This document shows, piece by piece, positions 6,382 through 13,262 of a stretch of DNA of 16,663 nucleotides. This stretch comes from JBDSEG01 sp039920165 (GTDB lineage Bacteria; Pseudomonadota; Gammaproteobacteria; Burkholderiales; Burkholderiaceae_C). A program made the translations under genes and the position numbers. Location of the stretch: the NCBI GenBank assembly GCA_039920165.1, contig JBDSEG010000210.1:1-16663 (forward strand), given 5' to 3'. Under the pieces are notes generated by a model. The model saw only the letters and a program-made list of their open reading frames with translations. It did no database searches and was not told the DNA's origin. Within the stretch, counting starts at the first letter, position 1, and the number at the start of each line of letters is the position of its first letter.

Positions 6382-7941
6382 CTATCGCAAGAATAGCCGG
6401 TAGGCCGGATTGTCGGTTTCGTCCTGGCAGGGATAGGCGAGGCTGGCGAGGAAATCGGCGAACATCTTTTCGTCCGACCCGGCGACCTGAATGCCGACCA
6501 GGATGCGGCCGAAATCGGCGCCCTGGTTGCGGTAGTGGAAGAGGCTGATATTCCAGCCCGGGTGCATCGACGACAGAAAGCGCATCAGCGCGCCGGGCCG
6601 CTCGGGGAAGATGAAGCGGTACAGCCGCTCGTCGTGGGCGAGCGCGCTGCGCCCGCCCACCATATGGCGCACGTGCTCCTTGGCCAGATCGTCGTCGGTC
6701 AGATCGAGCGTGGCGAAGCCGTGGCGGGTGAAGCTGCGCGCGAGCTTCTCGCCTTCTTCGCGCTTGGTCGTCGACAGGCCGACGAAGACGTGCGCCTGCT
6801 TCGCGTCCGAAATGCGGTAGTTGAATTCGGTCACGGCGCGCGGGCCGATCAGCCCGCAGAAGCGCTTGAAGCTGCCGCGTTCCTCGGGAATGGACACCGC
6901 GAACAGCGCCTCGCGGTGCTCGCCGACCTCGGCGCGCTCGGCGACGAAGCGCAGGCGGTCGAAATTCATGTTGGCGCCGCAGGTCACGACGACGAAGGTG
7001 CGGCCCTTGCAGCGCTCGGTATCGACGTATTGCTTGACCGCGGCGACGCCGAGCGCGCCCGCCGGCTCGAGGATGCTGCGGGTATCTTCGAACACGTCCT
7101 TGATGGCCGCGCACACCGCATCGGTATCGACGACGACGAAATCGTCGACCAACTCGCGGGTCAGCCGCAGGGTTTCGACGCCGACGAGCTTGACCGCGGT
7201 GCCGTCCGAGAACAGGCCCACGTCGTCCAGGCGCACCTGCTTGCCGGCGCGCACCGAGCGCAGCATGGCGTCCGAGTCGGTCGTCTGCACGCCGATCACC
7301 TTGATGTCCGGGCGCACCGCCTTGATATACGCCGCCATGCCCGACACCAGGCCGCCGCCGCCGATCGCGACGAAGACCGCGTCGATAGGCCCTGGGTGCT
7401 GGCGCAGGATCTCCATCGCAATCGTGCCCTGGCCGGCGATGACGTCGGGGTCGTCGAACGGATGGACGAAGGTGAGGCCGAGTTCGCGTTCGAGTTCGAG
7501 CGCGCGGGCGTGGGCGTCCGAATAGCTTTCGCCACTGAGCACCACCTCGGCACCGAGCGCGCGCACCGCGTCGACCTTCAGGCGGGGCGTCGTCACGGGC
7601 ATCACGACGTGTGCCTTGGAATGCAGCTTCTTCGCCGCCAGCGCGACGCCTTGCGCATGGTTGCCCGCCGAGGCGCAGATCACGCCGCGCGCGAGTTGCT
7701 CGGCGCTCAGGTGCGCCATCTTGTTGTAGGCCCCTCGCAGCTTGAAGCTGAAGACCGGCTGGGTATCTTCGCGCTTGAGCAGGACGTGGTTGCCGATGCG
7801 GCGCGAGAGCTGGCGCGCCGGCTCGAGCGCGGTCTCGAAGGCGACGTCGTACACGCGCGCAGTCAGGATCTTCTGCAGATAGTCGCCCAGGCCGAGGACG
7901 GCCTTGACCGGCGCGGCGGGCTTGCTGCGGCGCTCGGCCAT
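6382..7941 (-). CDS. ilvA: Threonine ammonia-lyase (threonine dehydratase), biosynthetic
   Basis: A 519-residue PLP enzyme that deaminates threonine to 2-oxobutanoate, the first committed step of isoleucine synthesis. The PLP lysine is K67 in SFKLRGA. SAGNHAQG (91-98) binds the substrate and cofactor, and the glycine-rich phosphate loop is GGGGLVSG (194-201). Two C-terminal ACT-like regulatory repeats occupy about 340-420 and 430-512 (IPEERGSFKRFCGLIG and FPERPGALMRFLS), as in the long, isoleucine-inhibited enzyme. The ATG at 7941 was chosen over an in-frame upstream one because it has GGAG six bases before it and gives the usual start. A minus-strand terminator lies about 65 bp upstream, so regulation may involve that leader or a separate downstream promoter. 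Confidence 0.97.
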   Translation of the reverse strand: MAERRSKPAAPVKAVLGLGDYLQKILTARVYDVAFETALEPARQLSRRIGNHVLLKREDTQPVFSFKLRGAYNKMAHLSAEQLARGVICASAGNHAQGVALAAKKLHSKAHVVMPVTTPRLKVDAVRALGAEVVLSGESYSDAHARALELERELGLTFVHPFDDPDVIAGQGTIAMEILRQHPGPIDAVFVAIGGGGLVSGMAAYIKAVRPDIKVIGVQTTDSDAMLRSVRAGKQVRLDDVGLFSDGTAVKLVGVETLRLTRELVDDFVVVDTDAVCAAIKDVFEDTRSILEPAGALGVAAVKQYVDTERCKGRTFVVVTCGANMNFDRLRFVAERAEVGEHREALFAVSIPEERGSFKRFCGLIGPRAVTEFNYRISDAKQAHVFVGLSTTKREEGEKLARSFTRHGFATLDLTDDDLAKEHVRHMVGGRSALAHDERLYRFIFPERPGALMRFLSSMHPGWNISLFHYRNQGADFGRILVGIQVAGSDEKMFADFLASLAYPCQDETDNPAYRLFLR

Positions 7942-7981
7942 GCGGTTCTCCGTTGAAAAGGGCAGGAAAGGGGCGGGCCGG

Positions 7982-7987
7982 ATCATA
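7982..7987 (-). promoter_or_regulatory. Possible -10 element of ilvA
   Basis: TATGAT on the minus strand lies between the intrinsic terminator and the ilvA start. It would give a 5' UTR of roughly 35 nt carrying the GGAG ribosome site. The bases 17 upstream (TTTTCC) are a poor -35, so this is only a candidate for an ilvA promoter independent of the upstream RNA. Confidence 0.25.
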
Positions 7988-8006
7988 CGGGCCGGGTTTC
8001 GCGCGG

Positions 8007-8037
8007 AAAAAAGCCCAAGGCATCGCTGCCTTGGGCT
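8007..8037 (-). terminator. Intrinsic terminator on the minus strand, upstream of ilvA
   Basis: A perfect 11-bp stem (agcccaaggca 8012-8022 with tgccttgggct 8027-8037) and a tcgc loop. On the minus strand it is followed directly by six U residues (A run at 8007-8012). The plus strand has no T-tract after the hairpin, so it is directional. It stops minus-strand transcription coming from the ilvA-osmC gap. Confidence 0.9.
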
Positions 8038-8121
8038 GAATCCACCTTCGGAGGTGGAGGAGACAATCGGTCCGCCGGGGCGCCTTCGAACGGGAGTTCT
8101 CGGGCCGCTTGGAAGCGCTTT
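8007..8121 (-). ncRNA. Candidate small RNA (or terminating leader of ilvA)
   Basis: About 115 nt bounded by a strong minus-strand promoter (start predicted at A8121) and a perfect intrinsic terminator, with no credible open reading frame. Predicted local hairpins in order are 8117-8106 (4-bp stem, loop UCCA), 8099-8088 (4-bp stem, loop UCCC), 8058-8041 (UCCACCU-CCGA-AGGUGGA, 7 bp) and the terminator stem. The stretch UCUCCUCCACCUCC (about 8063-8050) and the two short loops are pyrimidine-rich and resemble anti-Shine-Dalgarno sequence, as in several known CU-rich regulatory RNAs. No ATG-started leader peptide with Ile, Thr or Val codons is present, which argues against classical amino-acid attenuation. 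I do not recognise a named family. Confidence 0.6.
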
Positions 8122-8127
8122 GAAACC

Positions 8128-8156
8128 AGTGTAGGCGGTTTTTTGCTGCGGTGCAA
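8128..8156 (-). promoter_or_regulatory. Sigma70-like promoter of the candidate RNA
   Basis: On the minus strand, TTGCAC (8156-8151) and TACACT (8133-8128) are separated by exactly 17 bp. Each hexamer matches the sigma70 consensus at four of six positions. An A lies 7 bases downstream (8121). The spacer contains an A6 run. This is among the best promoters readable in the window. Confidence 0.65.
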
Positions 8157-8174
8157 TATTAAAGGATTTCGGAC

Positions 8175-8597
8175 GTGGAATGCACGATCAACTGGCTACC
8201 CTCGAGCGGCATGGTGTTCGCCGCCGAGACCGGCAGCGGCCACCTGCTAACGATGGACGGCGCGCCGGATGGCGGCGGGCGCAACCTCGCGCCTCGGCCG
8301 ATGGAAACCGTGCTTGCCGGCACCGGTGCCTGCGCCGCCTACGACGTGGTGCTGATCCTGCGCCGCGGCCGGCATGACGTGCGCGGCTGCCAGGTCAGGC
8401 TCGAAGCCGATCGCGCCGAATCCGACCCCAAGGTCTTCACCCGCATCCACATGCATTTCATGGTGACCGGGGTCGGCCTGGCGCCCGAAGCGGTCGAACG
8501 GGCGGTACACCTGTCGCACGAAAAGTACTGCTCGGCCAGCGCGATGCTGGCCCACACCGCAAAGATCACGACGGGGTTCGAGATCGTCGAAGCTTGA
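8175..8597 (+). CDS. OsmC/Ohr-family peroxiredoxin-like protein
   Basis: A 140-residue cytoplasmic protein of the OsmC-like fold. Family members use a pair of cysteines to reduce organic peroxides, though many have no measured substrate. The two expected cysteines are present: C53 in GTGACAAYD, and C119 in HEKYCSAS. RNLAPRPMETVLAG (36-49) and DPKVFTRIHMHFMVTG (84-99) are further family landmarks. The start is a GTG at 8175 (MECTINW). AAAGGA lies 8 bases upstream, and this start matches the usual N terminus of this subgroup (MECKI-W-type). It is transcribed divergently from the candidate RNA and ilvA, and converges on coq7 across a hairpin. Confidence 0.9.
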   Translation: MECTINWLPSSGMVFAAETGSGHLLTMDGAPDGGGRNLAPRPMETVLAGTGACAAYDVVLILRRGRHDVRGCQVRLEADRAESDPKVFTRIHMHFMVTGVGLAPEAVERAVHLSHEKYCSASAMLAHTAKITTGFEIVEA

Positions 8598-8620
8598 GAC
8601 GACTCGACGTCCGGATCGGC

Positions 8621-8655
8621 TTGCTCCCTTTTCCACCAAGTGGAAGAGGGAGCAA
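8621..8655. repeat. Strong palindromic hairpin between convergent osmC-like and coq7 genes
   Basis: A 16-bp stem (8621-8636 with 8640-8655) and a 3-nt loop (caa). There is a single non-Watson-Crick position, a U-G pair in the plus-strand RNA. There is no T-tract on either side, so it is not a canonical intrinsic terminator. It may be a bidirectional transcript end structure or a REP-like dispersed element. Confidence 0.6.
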
Positions 8656-8658
8656 AGA

Positions 8659-9294
8659 TCAGATGTAGTGCGCGGTCGTCGTCATGGCCTTGGCCGCGGC
8701 GCGCATCGCCCAGCGCAGCGGCGCGGCGAGCTCGACCCCGCCAGCAGCGCGCGCGGCCGCGCCATGCGCCGCCTCGTCGAGCTTCATCTGCTCGACGACA
8801 ACGCGCGAAACGGCGTCGTCCGCTGGCAGGCGTTCGGTGTGGCTTTGCAGATGCGCCTCGACCTGGCGCTCGGTCTCGATCACGAAGCCCAGACTCGCGG
8901 CGTCGCCGGCGCGGGCCGCGACCAGCCCGATCGCGAAGGCGCCGGCGTACCACAGTGGGTTCAGCAGGCTGGCGCGCGCGCCGAGTTCGTTCAGGCGCTC
9001 GCGGGTCCAGGCCAGGTGGTCGGTTTCCTCGCGCGCCGCCTGCTCGAAACGCGCACGCAACACCGGGTCGGACGTGCCCAGCGCCTGCGCCGTGTACAGC
9101 GCCTGGGCGCAGACTTCGCCGACGTGGTTGACCCGCATGAAGGCCCCCGCGGCGCGCCGGTCGGCGTCTGAAAGCGGCAGCGCAGGCGTTGCGTCGGCGG
9201 GCGGCTGCGGGCGCGGCCGGGCGGCGTGGCCGGCGCCGGACAGGGTACGCAGGCCGTTGTCGGCGGCGACGATCAGGCGGTCAAGGGGAGACAT
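8659..9294 (-). CDS. coq7: Ubiquinone biosynthesis monooxygenase Coq7 (demethoxy-ubiquinone hydroxylase)
   Basis: A 211-residue membrane-associated di-iron enzyme that hydroxylates C-6 of demethoxyubiquinone in the penultimate step of ubiquinone synthesis. The ferritin-like iron ligands are visible as a duplicated pattern: E in MRVNHVGEVCAQALY, EETDH (AREETDHLAW), E in FVIETERQVEAHL, and DEAAH (MKLDEAAHGAA). The hydrophobic stretch NPLWYAGAFAIGLVAA fits the membrane-facing helix. The ATG at 9294 gives the usual start MSPLDRLI. The frame is open far upstream, but that sequence is not protein-like. In Proteobacteria, Coq7 is the O2-dependent alternative to UbiF. It converges with the osmC-like gene and is divergent from the porin. 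Confidence 0.96.
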   Translation of the reverse strand: MSPLDRLIVAADNGLRTLSGAGHAARPRPQPPADATPALPLSDADRRAAGAFMRVNHVGEVCAQALYTAQALGTSDPVLRARFEQAAREETDHLAWTRERLNELGARASLLNPLWYAGAFAIGLVAARAGDAASLGFVIETERQVEAHLQSHTERLPADDAVSRVVVEQMKLDEAAHGAAARAAGGVELAAPLRWAMRAAAKAMTTTAHYI

Positions 9295-9413
9295 CAAATG
9301 GACTTCAGGACACGATGAAGCGCAGTACAGCCGCCAGAGTGTGATGACGCGAGTGATGGCGCAAGGCCTCGTTGTGCTCAGACAACACAAGCCCTTATTT
9401 GTCCCGCAATGCT

Positions 9414-9442
9414 TTGCCAGCGCCCGATCGGTCTGGTGCAAT
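9414..9442 (+). promoter_or_regulatory. Likely porin promoter
   Basis: TTGCCA (9414-9419) and TGCAAT (9437-9442) lie 17 bp apart on the plus strand, matching the sigma70 hexamers at five and four of six positions. The start would fall near 9449, leaving a 5' UTR of nearly 90 nt before the porin ATG at 9537. The 242-bp coq7-porin gap (9295-9536) also holds a TTGTG-N9-CACAA inverted repeat (9372-9390) upstream of this promoter, possibly an operator. Confidence 0.45.
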
Positions 9443-9536
9443 ACACCCAACTTCCGCTGAGGGGGTTGGCCTGATCTGCCCCAAGACGGGCGCCTCTTGA
9501 TCGGGACCTCTTTGTTCAACCTAGGAGATAGCCTCA

Positions 9537-10562
9537 ATGAATAAATCACTCATCGCTCTCGCCGTCCTCGGCGCGTTTGCCGGTGTGGCCTCGGCCCAGT
9601 CGTCGGTCACCATCGGCGGCACAGTTGACTTGGCCGCACGCAACGTCAGCAATTCGGGCCGCGGCTCGGTGCAATCGCTGTCGAGTAACGGCCTGAGCAG
9701 CAGCGCGCTGCGCTTCCTGGGTACCGAAGATCTCGGCGGCGGGCTGAAGGCTGGCTTCTGGCTCGAAAGCGCTTTGTTCGCTGACAATGGCACCGTCGAT
9801 ACCACCCGCTTCTGGGGTCGCCGTTCGACCGTCAGCCTGATCGGTGGCTTCGGTGAAGTCCGCCTCGGACGTGACTACACGCCGACGTTCTGGAACATGA
9901 CCGTGTTCGATCCGTTCGGCACCAACGGCGTCGGCAGTTCGACCAACCCGGCCGTTTACAGTGGTCAGACCACCCACACCCGTGCCGACAACTCGATCGG
10001 CTATTTCCTGCCGGCAATGGGCGGGATCTACGGCCAGATCATGGCCGCGGCCGGTGAAGGCAATACGGCTGCCAAGTACGTCGGTGGACGCCTGGGCTTC
10101 GCTGCCGGCCCGTTCAACGTCGCTGCTGCCTATGGCAAGCAGTACGCTGCCACCGCTTCGTTCCCGGCCGGTGTCCTGGCCGGAACGGGCCAGTACAAGA
10201 CCTGGAATATCGGCGGTTCGTACGACCTCGGCGTGGCCAAGCTGATGGCCCAGTACAACAAGGACGAGTTCGACAATAACCGCGGCTCCAAGCGCTACCT
10301 GCTCGGCGCCTCGGTGCCGATGGGTCAGGGCACGATCAACGCGTCGTACGTTCGTGTGGATCAGGAAGCCAGCAGCAACGATGCGACGCAGATCGCATTG
10401 GGCTACCAGTACGCGCTGTCCAAGCGCACGACGATCTACGGCACCGCTTCGCGCCTGGACAACAAGGGCGCGCTGGCCCTGTCGATCCCCGGCCATACGA
10501 GCAATCCGACGGCTGGTGGCAACTCGACCGGCCTCGAGGTCGGCGTTCGCCACACGTTCTGA
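9537..10562 (+). CDS. Outer-membrane general porin (betaproteobacterial Omp32/OpcP type)
   Basis: A 341-residue precursor of a trimeric 16-strand porin for passive diffusion of small solutes. The signal peptide MNKSLIALAVLGAFAGVASA would be cut after Ala20, leaving QSSVTIGG. Family features include SSSALRFLGTEDLGGGLKAG (strand and turn near 54-73), RLGRDYTP (about 109-116), and the strand pattern ending in EVGVRHTF, with the C-terminal Phe needed for outer-membrane assembly. AGGAG lies 9 bases before the ATG. Codon use looks more biased (highly expressed) than in neighbours. It has its own promoter candidate and a strong terminator, so it is mainly a single-gene unit just before the ABC importer. 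The solute preference cannot be read from the sequence. Confidence 0.95.
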   Translation: MNKSLIALAVLGAFAGVASAQSSVTIGGTVDLAARNVSNSGRGSVQSLSSNGLSSSALRFLGTEDLGGGLKAGFWLESALFADNGTVDTTRFWGRRSTVSLIGGFGEVRLGRDYTPTFWNMTVFDPFGTNGVGSSTNPAVYSGQTTHTRADNSIGYFLPAMGGIYGQIMAAAGEGNTAAKYVGGRLGFAAGPFNVAAAYGKQYAATASFPAGVLAGTGQYKTWNIGGSYDLGVAKLMAQYNKDEFDNNRGSKRYLLGASVPMGQGTINASYVRVDQEASSNDATQIALGYQYALSKRTTIYGTASRLDNKGALALSIPGHTSNPTAGGNSTGLEVGVRHTF

Positions 10563-10595
10563 TTGCGCGCTTGCTTCCGGCAAGCCGCATCGCTC

Positions 10596-10621
10596 AAAAG
10601 CCGCCTTCGGGCGGCTTTTTT
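10596..10621 (+). terminator. Intrinsic terminator of the porin gene
   Basis: GCCGCC (10600-10605), a TTCG tetraloop and GGCGGC (10610-10615), followed by six T residues and preceded by four A residues that extend the stem. It starts 33 bp after the porin stop and lies 40 bp before the first ABC transporter gene. Confidence 0.95.
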
Positions 10622-10660
10622 CAATGGCGATCGACAAGGGCGCGCTTGCGCTGACTTCGA

Positions 10661-11644
10661 ATGCTCGCGTTCATCCTGCGTCGCATCGTCCAGGCCGGGG
10701 TCGTGATGCTGACCGTCGCCTTCATCGCCTTCATGCTGTTCCAGTATGTCGGCGACCCGGTGACGAACCTGCTCGGCCAGGATGCGACCCCGGCACAGCG
10801 TGAGCAGTTGCGCGCCGATCTCGGCCTCGACCGGCCGTTTCCGGTCCAGTTTGCGCGCTTCGTGGGCAACGCGGCACGCGGTGAATTCGGCCTGAGCCTG
10901 CGCCAGGGCCGCAAGGTTTCCTCACTGATCGCCGAGCGGCTGCCGGCGACGCTCGAACTGTCGCTCTCGGCCGCCGTGCTGGCGCTCGTGCTCGGCGTGC
11001 CGATGGGCGTCTATGCGGCCTTGCGGCGTGGCAGTTTTCTTTCACAGGCGATGATGACGGTGTCGCTGCTCGGCGTGTCGCTGCCGACCTTTCTGATCGG
11101 CATCCTGCTGATCCTCTTCTTCGCCGTCACGCTCAACTGGCTGCCGAGCTTCGGCCGCGGTGAGGTCGTCTCGTTCGGCGGCTGGACCAGCGGCTTCTTC
11201 AGCGTCGACGGCTGGCGCCATCTGGTGCTACCGGCTATCACGCTGGCGGTGTTCCAGCTCACGCTCATCATGCGACTGGTGCGCTCCGAGATGCTCGAAG
11301 TGCTGCGAGCCGACTACATCCGCTTCGCCCGAGCCCGCGGCCTGCCCGACCGGGCGGTCTATTTCGGGCATGCGCTGAAGAACACGCTGGTGCCGGTCAT
11401 CACCATCACCGGGCTGCAGCTCGGCTCGCTGATTGCCTTTGCCATCATCACCGAGACCGTCTTCCAGTGGCCCGGCATGGGGCTGCTGTTCATCCAGGCG
11501 GTAAGCTTCGCGGATATCCCGGTGATGGCCGCGTATCTTTGCCTGATTGCGCTGATCTTCGTGCTCATCAACCTGGCGGTCGATCTGCTCTATTTCGCGG
11601 TCGATCCGCGTCTGCGCATGGAAAGAAGCGCGGGCGCGCATTGA
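10661..11644 (+). CDS. ABC transporter permease, DppB/OppB family
   Basis: A 327-residue inner-membrane permease, one of the two channel subunits of a peptide/nickel/opine-type importer. It has about six hydrophobic segments (about 9-29, 100-120, 130-156, 187-207, 247-267 and 290-313). The family N-terminal segment DPVTNLLGQDATPAQREQLRADLGLDRP (about 32-59) is present. The cytoplasmic EAA loop is EVLRADYIRFARARGLP (about 213-229), which contacts the ATPases. The C terminus, YFAVDPRLR, is typical of DppB. It is the first gene of the five-gene unit and lies only 39 bp after the porin terminator, in a gap with no clear promoter. The SD is weak. The binding-protein gene follows after a 43-bp gap. 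Confidence 0.95.
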   Translation: MLAFILRRIVQAGVVMLTVAFIAFMLFQYVGDPVTNLLGQDATPAQREQLRADLGLDRPFPVQFARFVGNAARGEFGLSLRQGRKVSSLIAERLPATLELSLSAAVLALVLGVPMGVYAALRRGSFLSQAMMTVSLLGVSLPTFLIGILLILFFAVTLNWLPSFGRGEVVSFGGWTSGFFSVDGWRHLVLPAITLAVFQLTLIMRLVRSEMLEVLRADYIRFARARGLPDRAVYFGHALKNTLVPVITITGLQLGSLIAFAIITETVFQWPGMGLLFIQAVSFADIPVMAAYLCLIALIFVLINLAVDLLYFAVDPRLRMERSAGAH

Positions 11645-11687
11645 TGCCGGTCACCCCAATTGCCACTGTCTTCTCACAGGAGTTCCG

Positions 11688-13262
11688 ATGCGACTGATAC
11701 CCACCCTCTTGGCGGCCGCGCTCGCCATTACCGGCGGCCTTGCCCATGCCGCCACCTTGCGCGTATCGAACCAGGGCGACGTGCAGTCGATGGACCCGCA
11801 CTCTCTTAACGAAACCCTGCAGCTCAGCTTCACCGGTAATGTCTACGAGTCGCTTATCGAACGCGACAAGCAGATGCGCCTGGCGCCGCTGCTCGCCACC
11901 AAGTGGACGCAGACCAGCCCGACGGTATGGCGCTTCGAACTGCGCCAGGGCGTGAAATTCCACGACGGCACGCCCTTCACCGCCGACGACGTGGTCTTCA
12001 CGTTCAAGCGCGCGGCCGGCGAGGGCTCGGACCTGAAGGGCGCCACCAACCCGATCAAGCAGGTGCGCAAGGTGAGCGACTTCGTGGTCGACATCGAGAC
12101 CAACGCACCGTCTCCCATCCTTCCCGACAACCTCACCACGCTGGCGATGATGAGCCAGAAGTGGTGCGAGGAGAACAAGGCAACCCAGCCGGTCGACCGC
12201 CGCAAGGGCATCGAGAACACCGCCAGCTTCAAATCGAACGGCACCGGCGCCTTTCGCCTGAAGGAGCGCCAGCCGTCGGTGCGGACCGTGATCGTGCGCA
12301 ACCTGAACCACTGGGCCAAGCCCGAAGGCAATGTCGACGAAGTGATCTTCACGCCGATCGGCAACGATGCGACGCGCGTTGCGGCGCTGCTGTCGGGCGA
12401 GACCGACGTGATGGAGCCGGTGCCGCTGCAGGACATCGACCGGATCAAGTCGGCCGGCAACTTCACCGTGCTGCAAGGCCCCGAGCTGCGCACCATCTTC
12501 CTCGGCATGGACCAGAAGCGCGACGAGCTGCTGTTCAGCAGCGTCAAGGGCAAGAACCCGTTCAAGGACAAGCGCGTCCGCCAGGCCTTCTACCAGGCGA
12601 TCGACGTCGAGACGATCAAGAGCCGGGTGATGCGCGGTGCCGCGGCGCCGACCGCGCTGATGGTGGGTGCTGCGGTGCGCGGCTTCCAGGCCGATATGAA
12701 CAAGCGCATCCCCTACGACACCGAAGCGGCGAAGAAGCTGATGGCCGATGCCGGCTACCCGAACGGCTTCGAGGTCGGCATGAACTGCCCGAACGATCGC
12801 TACGTCAACGACGCCGCGATCTGCCAGGCGGTTGCGGCCAACCTCGCCCGCATCAACGTCAAGGTCAACCTGCAGACCGAGACCAAGAACACCTATTTCC
12901 CGAAGATTCTGCGCCGCGACACCAGCTTCTACCTGCTCGGCTGGTCGCCCAGCACGGTCGATGCGCACGACGTTCTGAGCGCGCTTATTGCTACCCCTAC
13001 CGACAAGGGGCAAGGACAGTTCAACCTCGGCGCCTACAGCAACCCGAAGCTCGACGAATTGACGCTGAAGATCCAGTCCGAGACCGACGACAAGAAGCGC
13101 AATGAGATGATCCGCGAGGCGTTCAAGATCCACATGGACGACTTCGGCCACATCCCGCTTCACCAGCAGGCGCTGGCCTGGGCCCACTCGAACAAGGTCA
13201 GCCTGACCCAGTTGCCGAGCAACTACATGGTCTTCAAGTGGATGTCGGTCAAGGGCAAGTGA
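11688..13262 (+). CDS. Periplasmic solute-binding protein, family 5 (peptide/nickel type)
   Basis: A 524-residue extracytoplasmic binding protein for the adjacent importer. The signal peptide MRLIPTLLAAALAITGGLAHA would be cut after Ala21. There is no lipobox cysteine, so it should be soluble in the periplasm. Family 5 landmarks are LAPLLATKWTQTSPTVWRF (about 65-83), LRQGVKFHDGTPFTADDVVF (about 85-104), and a long second lobe including NPFKDKRVRQAFYQAID (about 289-305). The start has AGGAG six bases upstream. Its gene sits between the two permease genes rather than first in the operon. Known ligands of the family include di- and oligopeptides, glutathione, heme and opines. The ligand here is not determinable. 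Confidence 0.95.
   Translation: MRLIPTLLAAALAITGGLAHAATLRVSNQGDVQSMDPHSLNETLQLSFTGNVYESLIERDKQMRLAPLLATKWTQTSPTVWRFELRQGVKFHDGTPFTADDVVFTFKRAAGEGSDLKGATNPIKQVRKVSDFVVDIETNAPSPILPDNLTTLAMMSQKWCEENKATQPVDRRKGIENTASFKSNGTGAFRLKERQPSVRTVIVRNLNHWAKPEGNVDEVIFTPIGNDATRVAALLSGETDVMEPVPLQDIDRIKSAGNFTVLQGPELRTIFLGMDQKRDELLFSSVKGKNPFKDKRVRQAFYQAIDVETIKSRVMRGAAAPTALMVGAAVRGFQADMNKRIPYDTEAAKKLMADAGYPNGFEVGMNCPNDRYVNDAAICQAVAANLARINVKVNLQTETKNTYFPKILRRDTSFYLLGWSPSTVDAHDVLSALIATPTDKGQGQFNLGAYSNPKLDELTLKIQSETDDKKRNEMIREAFKIHMDDFGHIPLHQQALAWAHSNKVSLTQLPSNYMVFKWMSVKGK

Noticed and set aside
6299..8023. Long minus-strand frame overlapping ilvA
   Set aside because: It is a shifted frame of ilvA, rich in Arg and Pro with no domain. 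The true ilvA frame has all PLP and ACT landmarks.
8038..8121. Amino-acid attenuation leader peptide for ilvA
   Set aside because: No ATG-started frame with a ribosome site and no run of Ile, Val, Leu or Thr codons occurs before the terminator. Only a TTG-started frame lacking Ile codons is present.
9372..9390. TTGTG-N9-CACAA inverted repeat upstream of the porin
   Set aside because: Five-base arms are expected by chance at this length. I noted it as a possible operator in the promoter entry but do not claim a site.
9295..9549. N-terminal extension of coq7 to 9549
   Set aside because: It crosses the porin promoter, RBS and start, and has no protein-like conservation. The ATG at 9294 gives the usual Coq7 start.
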